Source: Callorhinus ursinus
Taxonomy: Eukaryota; Chordata; Mammalia; Carnivora; Otariidae
NCBI RefSeq assembly: GCF_003265705.1
Contig: NW_020312968.1
Span: 11,275,732 to 11,339,731, forward strand
Direction: 5' to 3'
Length of the DNA: 64,000 nt
A program made the position numbers and the translations under genes. The notes below the pieces were generated by a model, which was not told where the DNA came from, made no database searches, and saw only the letters and a list, made by a program, of their open reading frames with translations. Shown here one piece after another: positions 57,006-64,000 of this stretch (the stretch's first letter is position 1; each line of letters starts with the position of its first letter).

Positions 57006-57041
57006 AGTGCGGGAGGCTGACGGGCTGCCCTGTGCTTCCAG

Positions 57042-57225
57042 GTGGCCCTGAGAAGGCAGCAGGCCCAGGAGGAAGAGCTGGGGATAAGCCACCCCATTCC
57101 GCTGCCCAGCGCTGCAGAGCTGCTTGTCAAGAGAGAGAGCAATGGCAGCAACCCGTGCCTGATGACGGAAAGCAGCAGCCCCTCGCAGCCCGCGCCGGCC
57201 AGCACCCCCACCACTGCAGCATCAG
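57042..57225 (+). CDS. DMRT1: DMRT1 exon 2: end of DM domain, recognition-helix tail and Ser/Pro-rich region
   Basis: Codes for residues 128-188 plus the first base of codon 189. It begins [20 protein letters not shown], the conserved basic/acidic continuation of the DMRT1 recognition helix, then [12 protein letters not shown] and a Ser/Pro/Thr-rich stretch. The acceptor is TTCCAG at 57036-57041. A CTGAC branch-point match has its A at 57020, 22 bases before the exon. The donor is GTAAGG at 57226. The exon is 184 bases, so it enters in phase 0, as exon 1 leaves, and exits in phase 1. That agrees with the known DMRT1 split of a Gly/Glu-type codon at this junction. No stop or frameshift is seen. 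Later exons, holding the male-specific C-terminal region, lie beyond the window. Confidence 0.96.
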
Positions 57226-57330
57226 GTAAGGGGGGCCTGGGGCTCACATGGCCACCGACCAGGCCTTGGCCACAAAAACCGTCACAGGACTGCCCTGAGC
57301 CATGCATCACATCCAGAACTTAGAGAGTTT

Positions 57331-57689
57331 TCTAAAACGTTCTCCCTCTACAGGTTTGTTTTTGGCTGCTCCCCAAAGGAGATGGCCAGGAATTCTAGAA
57401 TTGGAAGTTTGGTAGCTTCACGTTCCTGTTGGTTATGAGCTAAGTCTGAATCTGGACAGAGTCAGACTCATCGATTATTGGAGGGCTGAGATGGCAGATT
57501 TCATCTCTGTCCACCCTCCGTTTGGGGGTTCTGTTGGTGGGAGCTAACGATCCTTCTTTCCCAGAACTGTAAGTCCATTTCTCTGGCAAGGACTGCGATG
57601 CACTTGGGGAAAGTGTCTGAAAAGGCCGGCTCCTAGGTGTCCAGTGTTGGTGGGCATTGGGAAATGAGGGGAGGCATGCCCCATTGGCT
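57331..57689. other. Start of intron 2, nothing recognised
   Basis: No supported feature. Confidence 0.45.
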
Positions 57690-57885
57690 TCGATTCTCCG
57701 CCGTGTGCTAAGACTGTTCCAGGGGCAGTATATGTGCTGGTTCATTTCTTTTCATTCTTATATAAAGTAATCTGGTTGTACTAACTCTGTTTTACACATT
57801 TAAAGACTGCGGTGTGGGAAATGTGACTGGCTAAGTCCACAGAACTAGAAAGTATCTGAATTGGTCCATCTGCCTCCAGAGCTCC
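57690..57885 (-). repeat. MIR SINE, diverged
   Basis: CTCTGTTTTACACATTTAAA, GACTGGCTAAGTCCACAGAA and CTAGAAAGTATCTGAATTGG fit antisense MIR order. Confidence 0.6.
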
Positions 57886-58024
57886 TTGTGCCTGCTGCCC
57901 TGGGTCTCCAAATTACCCCGGGAATCACTGTGGTCTAGAGTTGCACTGTCCAGTATGGCAGCCCCGAGCCACATATGGCCACTTAAGTTTAATCTAATTA
58001 CAATGAAATAAAATGAAAACATTG

Positions 58025-58850
58025 AACCAAAGAAGGTATATGGTTAGCATTACTGATCACTAGGGAAATGCAGATCAAAACTACAGTGAAATGCCACTTC
58101 ATACCCATTAGGATGGCTGCCATCAAAAATACAAAAAACAAAACCGTGGAAAATAACAGTATTGGCAAGGATGGGGAGAAATCAGAATGTTTGCGTATTC
58201 TTGGTGGAAATGTAAAATGGTGCAGCTGCTAGAGAAAACAGTATGGCGCTTCCTCAGAACTTAAATACAGAATTACCAGATGACTCAGCAATCCCACTTC
58301 TGGTGTTTACCAAAAAGAATTGAAAGTGGGGTCTCATAGAGATACTTGTATACCAGTGTTGATAGTAGCATTCACGGTAGCTAAAATGTGGGAGCACCCC
58401 GAGTGTCCATTGACTGCTGAATGGATAAGCAAACTGTGGCCTCTACACACAGTGGAACGTTATTCAGTCTTCCAAAGGAAGGAAATCCTGCCACATGCTA
58501 CAACTTGGATCACCTGGAGGGTATTATGCTGAGTGAAATAAGCCGGTCACAAAAAGACAAATACTGTACGGTTGTACTTACTTAAAGTCATCAAAATCAT
58601 GGGCACAGAAAGAATGGTGATTGCCAGGGGCTGGGGGTGGGGGGATGGAGGGAACGGGGAGTTATGTTTTACGGGGATAGAGTCTCAGTTCACAAGACGA
58701 AAAGGGCTGTGCAGATGGACGGATGGTGTGGTGACGGTCGCATGACATCGTGAGTGTGTTCAGTGTCGCCGGTGTGCATTTAAGAATGGGTAAGAGGGTA
58801 GATTTTACGTTACGTGTATTTTACCACTGTAAAAAACGTTGAAAAATTTA
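58025..58850 (+). mobile_element. L1 3' end in DMRT1 intron 2
   Basis: ATACCCATTAGGATGGCTGC, GGAAATGTAAAATGGTGCAG, GATAAGCAAACTGTGGCCTC, ATAAGCCGGTCACAAAAAGA and TGATTGCCAGGGGCTGGGGG are ordered L1 3' landmarks on the same strand as DMRT1. Confidence 0.92.
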
Positions 58851-59049
58851 AAACCTTCAGCTCCTCGGTTGCATGATCCACATTTCAAGTGCCCTGTAGG
58901 CACATCTAGCTCAGGTTCTAATTACTTAAATTGTTGGAAAGTGTGCCTTTCCTTTTTTCACAGAGTTCCATTTAGTGGCACTGGTCTAGAACGCAGGATT
59001 TCTAAGAAATCCACCAAAGATCTGTGAAATCCTGTTGGCAAATACATAC

Positions 59050-59350
59050 GCACACCGTTAACCCTGAACAACACCCCCGCCCTGCGCAGTCAGAAATGCA
59101 CCTGTTAACTTCTGACTCTCCAAAAACTTAACTGCCAGTAGCCTACTATTGACTAGAAGCCTTAGGAATAACAGGAAATAGTCGATTAATGGGTATTTTG
59201 TGTGTTATATGTATTATACACTGTATTCTTATAACCAGGTAAGCTGGAGAGAAGAAAATATTAGGAAGAAAATCATAAGGGGGAGAAAATACACTAACAC
59301 CACTGCCATATTTATTGAAAAAATCAGCATAGAAGTGGACCCTTGCAGTT
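59050..59350. repeat. Old mammalian interspersed repeat, family not named
   Basis: ACCCTGAACAACACCCC, CCAAAAACTTAACTGCCAGT, TTTGTGTGTTATATGTATTA and AAGAAAATCATAAGGGG follow the order of a common ancient repeat that I recognise by text but do not name. Confidence 0.55.
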
Positions 59351-59519
59351 CTGATCCTGTGTTCTTCAACAGTCCATTGTATTACATACTAAAAACATAT
59401 GCTGAGATTCACAGAACATCTTCTGAGTCTGCTGAGGCTCCCTGAAATACAGCCTCGCAATGTGGTTCCTCCTAACAGCTTTTCATGAGTTACGCAGTTT
59501 GCTGTGCCCACCAGCTGGA

Positions 59520-59650
59520 CTAAAGTTACTCAGCTTTCTGCCACTTACTCACTGTACAACTTTGACCAGGTCACTGAAGCTCTCTGGGCCTTTTGTTTTC
59601 TCTATCAAAAATGAGGGAGGAGGTCTTTGAGGGTTTTGAAGACTGAGTCT
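59520..59650 (+). repeat. MIR SINE fragment
   Basis: GCCACTTACTCACTGTACAA, CTTTGACCAGGTCACTGAAG and CTCTGGGCCTTTTGTTTTC are sense MIR landmarks. Confidence 0.75.
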
Positions 59651-62600
59651 TGACCATTATAATGAAGGTAAAGGTCAGCAGGCATCGAAGAAAGCCAGTG
59701 AGGGATGGAAAGCTCGCGTCTACGCCCCAAGTAGGTATGTCTGAGTACCTGTCAGTCTGTGTGTCGCTGGGGCTGTAGATTCTGTAGTTATCAGGGGGAA
59801 TCATATTTTCTTTTTTTAGTTTGGTTGCTCATAACATATGCTTACAAGGCTTTCCAGACTTCCCTTTTGATAAAAAGGGCGGAGTATATCTATCAGAAAT
59901 AGGATCTTTACACTTCAAGGTCAGGGCTGGTCTGGTGGATTTAGCTGGAGGGCTGAAATGAGAAAGGGGTGTGTCAGAGGAATAAAGGGGAGTGACTCAT
60001 TGGATTTTTACAAACGTAGGAACTATTCCCATTCGCAGATAAGGGAACCAGTGGTAAGGAAGGTGCCCCAGAATAAAGCTGAGTTGAGCTGGGATTCATT
60101 CCAGAGCTGTCTGGTCCCAAAGCCCATGGATTTTCCATTTTACCTGCCTGTGAAGAGAGACTGTGGGTGCAGTTGCCATGTTTCCTTAGGAAATGGACAA
60201 TTACAGAGGCTGTGGTTTAATCCTCAGAAGGGATTTAGGGCTGCCCGGCAAATAAGAACAACATTAGGGGCAAAAGTCCCTGCCATTCACCGTTGTCATA
60301 GAAGGCTGTGGCCACTGAGCTTCATGGGAGGAATACAGTGATGGATAAACACCCAAGCTGGGCAGTTTCTGGGGCACTAGAAGTGAACCTGGTTTCACCT
60401 GCTGTCCTGCATTCCACCTCCAAGGAAGGGATGCCACAGTTGGATTGTCTACCCCAAAGTAGGAGCTTTGGAGAAGGATCTCAGGCTGGATGGAGTTCAG
60501 CATGACAAAGGCTTCTCGCAAGCAGAGTATTTCAGAGTGGCAACAGGGAAAGTTACAAAGAGAAGCAGCAGGGGAGCAAGATAGAAGGTTCAGGGTCAGA
60601 GGAGGATGTGACCAGATTCCCTTCTTTGCCGCTGGAGCTGGTAGACCTTGGAGTCATTTTGGAGTCTTAAATTGACCCTCAGAGGGAGGGGAACTCGGAA
60701 GCCAGCCGTGTGCTGTGCTTCTGGGCTCTGGAAGCATCGCTCTGGAGGCTTTGCCTGCCTTGGGCAGGGGGCTCTCCCCTCGCTAGCCGACTTCCACGGG
60801 GCAGGGGCCGCAGATACATGGTCTCGCACCCAAGACTTGCACCAGGGCTCTTGAGTTGAGATCGAGAATTCCAGACTGGACCAGTAGAAGTAAACTACAT
60901 AAAGAGACGAAGAGAGAGGAACAGAAAGGGAGGTGTGGAGGTGGAGGAGAGGGAGAAAAGACAGACAGACTGACTGACTGAAGAGTGTCCTTCAAGTTTC
61001 ATGCAGCACACGGGGCCCAACTTCTGGAAATTGTTTGCTGCTAACAGGTAGAGCTTAATATTACATTTCCAGAGAGTGGGATTTATTAAAAATAGTGTTT
61101 CATGTAAGTGGGAAGCAGTGTAGAAAAGCATATTCAGTGAAATGGAATTGTCCTTCCAATCCCAGCCTGCAGGTCGCTTCTGTTTGGCATTTCAGGATTA
61201 CCCGTTGCCATACAGGCTCATGTGTCTGTCGCTTTCATAGATACATCTATTATTTATGTATTTAACATAATGGCAGTGTATTATTCCCACTGGTGTGTAA
61301 TTAGGGTTTTTCCCTTCACTTACAACAGCTTGAAATTTTATAACGTGCTAGCATCCCATTATGTGGATGTGAAAGGCTAGGACTTGAAATTATTCAGGAG
61401 GGGTGAAAGCCATCGGGGTCAGACGATGGGGGCCCTACTGACCTGGCTCACACGGGGGCAAGCTGTTCCCCTTCTCTTTCTAATCCCTAATGTTAAGTGT
61501 CTGCAAGGGCAGTAGCTTAGCGAAATTCAGTAGATTTTTATGTCCTTGAAGTTTCTTAGTTATCTCCTTTTGGCTCCCAAAAGTGCCCAAGTGAGAGTGG
61601 AGAGCGCCCAAGAGTTATTGCTGAGATTATTGGCTGAACTCAAAGGACGCCGTGAAGGAAATTGGGTTTATTACCAAGCTGTCATCGCATTTATTGAACG
61701 GACTTCCTCTGAGTAGGGTCACGTACCTAATGGCTCTACCATCCTTAATCAGAGATTGGCTAGAATCAGCCAAAACACTGACCAGAGATCCCTGGAACGA
61801 TGGGTGTGAATGATTCTTACTGTTACTGTCCTCTATGATGCTGGGTGTCCGCATGGAAGAAAGAGCCTTCCGAAGCAGCACCCCATTCGTTTGCTATTTC
61901 TTATGCTAGCAGGATCCAAAAAAAAAAAAAAGTGAGCATTTTTGATTATGGATAACAGTGAATTAAAGCAATGTTAGCATTATCTCCGTGGCTTTACATT
62001 TTGAATTTTAGCATAAAATCGATAGATTTTAATTTTCAAAAGTGTCCGCTGACTTTAAACAGACCCTCACAGACATTCTCCCGCTTTGAAATCTGGGTTC
62101 ATCTTTGTGGTGTTCGCTATGTTCCCCTTCCCCTTCAGTGTGAGCAGCCAGCCAGAGGCTGTTTCACCCACTGCTCCCGCTGAGGTCGGTGTGGCTCCTG
62201 ACCTCTCCTTTTCTGTATGCCCCTGGCAGATGAAGGGTTGCATTGTAGAGCGTTTGGTTCTGCCTGTGTGTCCTTTGTAAGTAAGGACCTGAATGTTATC
62301 GCCCTTGGGGCCCTCCCTTCTGGAGCACCCTGCACTTCCACACACACTCACATTCACACTCCCTCACATCAAACCACCCCCTACCGTCTCTGGCCTTCCC
62401 CCTGCAGCCTGGCCTCCTGGGGCCGATGGCCGCTCTCCCTCGCCTGTCCCCTGTTGGAAGGGTCAGTCAGTCGAGCCTGTGCCTGATAGTGATGGGACCC
62501 TCCCCCTGTGCGTCTCCCCTTTAGCGGTAATTCCTCACTGCAGCATGCAGACAGAGAGAGCACACACTGGTAGGGGAACACATCTCGTGTCTTCCATGTG

Positions 62601-62728
62601 CTTAAATGCTTTATAGGCTGAAACGGGGCAGTTTGAAAATTTACAGAGTCCTATGCCCATGCAGTTTTTACCGGTAAGAAATGTGCCTAATGAACGAACA
62701 ATTGAAGATCCCGAGTTCATAGATTTTT
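59651..62728. other. Intron 2, no recognised gene or CAN SINE
   Basis: About 3 kb. A short MIR-like piece may occur near 60.02-60.10 kb and an A-run at 61918-61931. No exon-like segment with both splice sites and an open frame was found that fits DMRT1. Confidence 0.45.
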
Positions 62729-62914
62729 AAAAAAAGATTTTATTTATTTGAGAGAAAGGGAAAGAGAGAACACGAGCAGGGGGCGGGCAGAGGGAGAGAG
62801 AGAAGCAGACTCCCTGCTGAGCAGGGAGCCTGATGCAGGACTCAATCTCAGGACCTGAGATCATGATCTGAGCTGTAGGCAGATGCTCAACTGACTGAGC
62901 CACCCAGGCGCTCC
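62729..62914 (-). mobile_element. CAN SINE, first after the SINE-free zone
   Basis: AAAAAGATTTTATTTATTTG start and GAGCCACCCAGGCGCTCC end. Flanked by GAGTTCATAGATTT and GAGTTTATAGATTT. Confidence 0.96.
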
Positions 62915-62929
62915 TGAGTTTATAGATTT

Positions 62930-63440
62930 ATAAAAAAAAATAAATAAACTTTATTCAAGGCGCCTGGGTGGCTCAGTCAGCTGAGTGTCTGACTCTTGAT
63001 TTCGGCTCAGGTCATGATCTCGGGGGTGTGGGATCAAGCCTCACATGGGGCTCTGCGCTCAGCATGGAGTCTACTTGAGGATTCTCCCTCTCTCTCCCTC
63101 TTCCTCTGCTCCCCCTCAAATAAATACATAAATCTTTAAAAAATAAACTTTATTCTTTAGAGTGGTTCTACGTTCATGTCAGAATGTTGAGGAGGGTACA
63201 GAGATTTCCCATATGCCCCCTCCCTCACACAGGTACAATTTCCCCTACTATCCACATCCCCCAGCAGAGTGGGACGTCTGGTGCAGTTGAACCTGTGTTG
63301 ACAGGTCATCACCACCTGATGGCAATCGTTCACAGGACGGTACGTTCTTTGGGTTTGGACAGATCTATGATAGCACACATTCACTGTCATTGTATTCTAC
63401 AGAGTTGTTTCACTGACCTAAAAATCCTGGGTGGAGTTAG
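62930..63440 (-). mobile_element. L1 3' UTR fragment, antisense, interrupted by a CAN SINE
   Basis: TTTCCCATATGCCCCCTCCC, CTACTATCCACATCCCCCAG, GGGTTTGGACAGATCTATGA and GTTGTTTCACTGACCTAAAA are ordered reverse-complement L1 landmarks. Confidence 0.87.
62958..63143 (+). mobile_element. CAN SINE in L1
   Basis: GGCGCCTGGGTGGCTCAGTC head. AATAAACTTTATTC duplications flank it exactly. Confidence 0.97.
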
Positions 63441-64000
63441 GTAAATTTAAAATAATATTTCAGTTTTACTTTGCAGTTTTTCAATATTGTACCAAAAGAA
63501 GCACTTCATTTAAATGAACACCCAAAGAATTTCGTCTAAATCTCTTTTTGAGAATTCACTTTTGAAGGATTCTGGCCACTTATATAGGATGAGCTCCATT
63601 GATTTTAGATAGCACTTTAGATAGAAAACGTAGGTATTTGTTTTTAAGAAGACTTTCGATACAAGTATTCCCCAGTTTTACTTTCAGAGTCAAGGAAATT
63701 TCCAGGATGTCTTAACAAAACAAAACTCCTTACACTGAAGCAACAGGTGGAGGCTTGAATAAAAAAGCAAACACTGCAGAGTCATTCTACTGATCATTTG
63801 AAATCTGTTGTTTTAGATAGTATCTCAGTCAGTTTTATTGATTTTAAGGGCAGTCTTCACTTACATGTCAGATATGGCAATTAATTGGCCTGATAGAAAT
63901 TCTCTGTAGACAGTATTTACATACAGTAGTTATATAGCAACAGAATATACAGGAAGTAACCTTCTGGTCTAATTTTGGCTAAGAAGAAAATTTGGAAAAC
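63441..64000. other. Right edge of window, intron 2
   Basis: AT-rich sequence with no recognised feature. Confidence 0.5.

Larger units (their letters stand above)
53507..57041 (+). other. DMRT1: DMRT1 intron 1
   Basis: GT-AG intron of 3535 bases between donor GTGAGT and acceptor TTCCAG. It holds a GC-rich minisatellite (about 53.70-54.28 kb), an AT-rich block without recognised repeats (54.72-56.05 kb), a G-run, an L2 fragment and a hAT-like fragment that ends close to the acceptor. It has no CAN SINE. Confidence 0.93.
57226..64000 (+). other. DMRT1: DMRT1 intron 2 (partial, continues beyond window)
   Basis: Begins at donor GTAAGG. No plausible third DMRT1 exon is found in the rest of the window, in line with the very long second intron of mammalian DMRT1. 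Contents are MIR, an L1 3' end near 58.0-58.85 kb, an old interspersed repeat near 59.05-59.35 kb, and two CAN SINEs and an L1 fragment after 62.7 kb. Confidence 0.85.

Noticed and set aside
62080..62285. Possible extra exon with an acceptor-like tract at about 62228
   Set aside because: Frame meets a stop quickly and does not match DMRT1 after the exon 2 split codon.

Overview
This is a stretch of mammalian nuclear genome, not a microbial one. The strongest taxonomic signal is a dense population of tRNA-Lys-derived CAN SINEs. Their head reads GGCGCCTGGGTGGCTCAGT, followed by a pyrimidine-rich body and an AAATAAATAAAATCTT-type tail. This form points to a carnivoran, most likely an arctoid (bear, seal or mustelid) rather than a dog or a cat. 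The exact species cannot be fixed from sequence reading alone. Carnivoran L1 3' ends, older mammalian LTR elements, MIR, L2 and hAT fragments fill much of the remainder. One 10-base N gap shows that this is a draft assembly.

The only protein-coding gene I can support is the 5' part of DMRT1, the DM-domain transcription factor of the gonad, on the + strand. Exon 1 (coding 53126-53506) lies in a CpG island. It encodes the start methionine, an unusually long Gly/Ser linker and almost the whole zinc-binding DM domain. Intron 1 is about 3.5 kb. Exon 2 (57042-57225) continues the reading frame in phase and ends with one base of a split codon. Intron 2 runs off the right edge, so the remaining exons lie outside the window.

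Layout: 1-52.6 kb is intergenic sequence upstream of DMRT1. In other mammals this is the KANK1-DMRT1 interval, and I see no KANK1 exon here. It carries about 40 CAN SINEs, several L1 3' ends, MLT-type LTRs and one antisense ERV LTR with a tandem CCAAT-box array at about 41.8-42.3 kb. From 52.6 to 54.5 kb lie the promoter, CpG island, exon 1 and a degenerate minisatellite of about 60-bp units in the start of intron 1. From 54.7 to 56.0 kb is an AT-rich, apparently repeat-free intron block. From 56.3 to 57.2 kb are a G-run, an L2 fragment, a hAT-like fragment and exon 2. From 57.2 to 64 kb is the start of intron 2, with L1, MIR and two CAN SINEs near the end.

I find no evidence for a novel multi-gene system. 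The points most worth following up are: the 12.2 kb around DMRT1 exons 1-2 with no CAN SINE, the DMRT1 linker length, the intron-1 minisatellite, the LTR CCAAT array whose gap length can be predicted by arithmetic, and a perfect 24-bp inverted repeat about 1 kb upstream of the CpG island.
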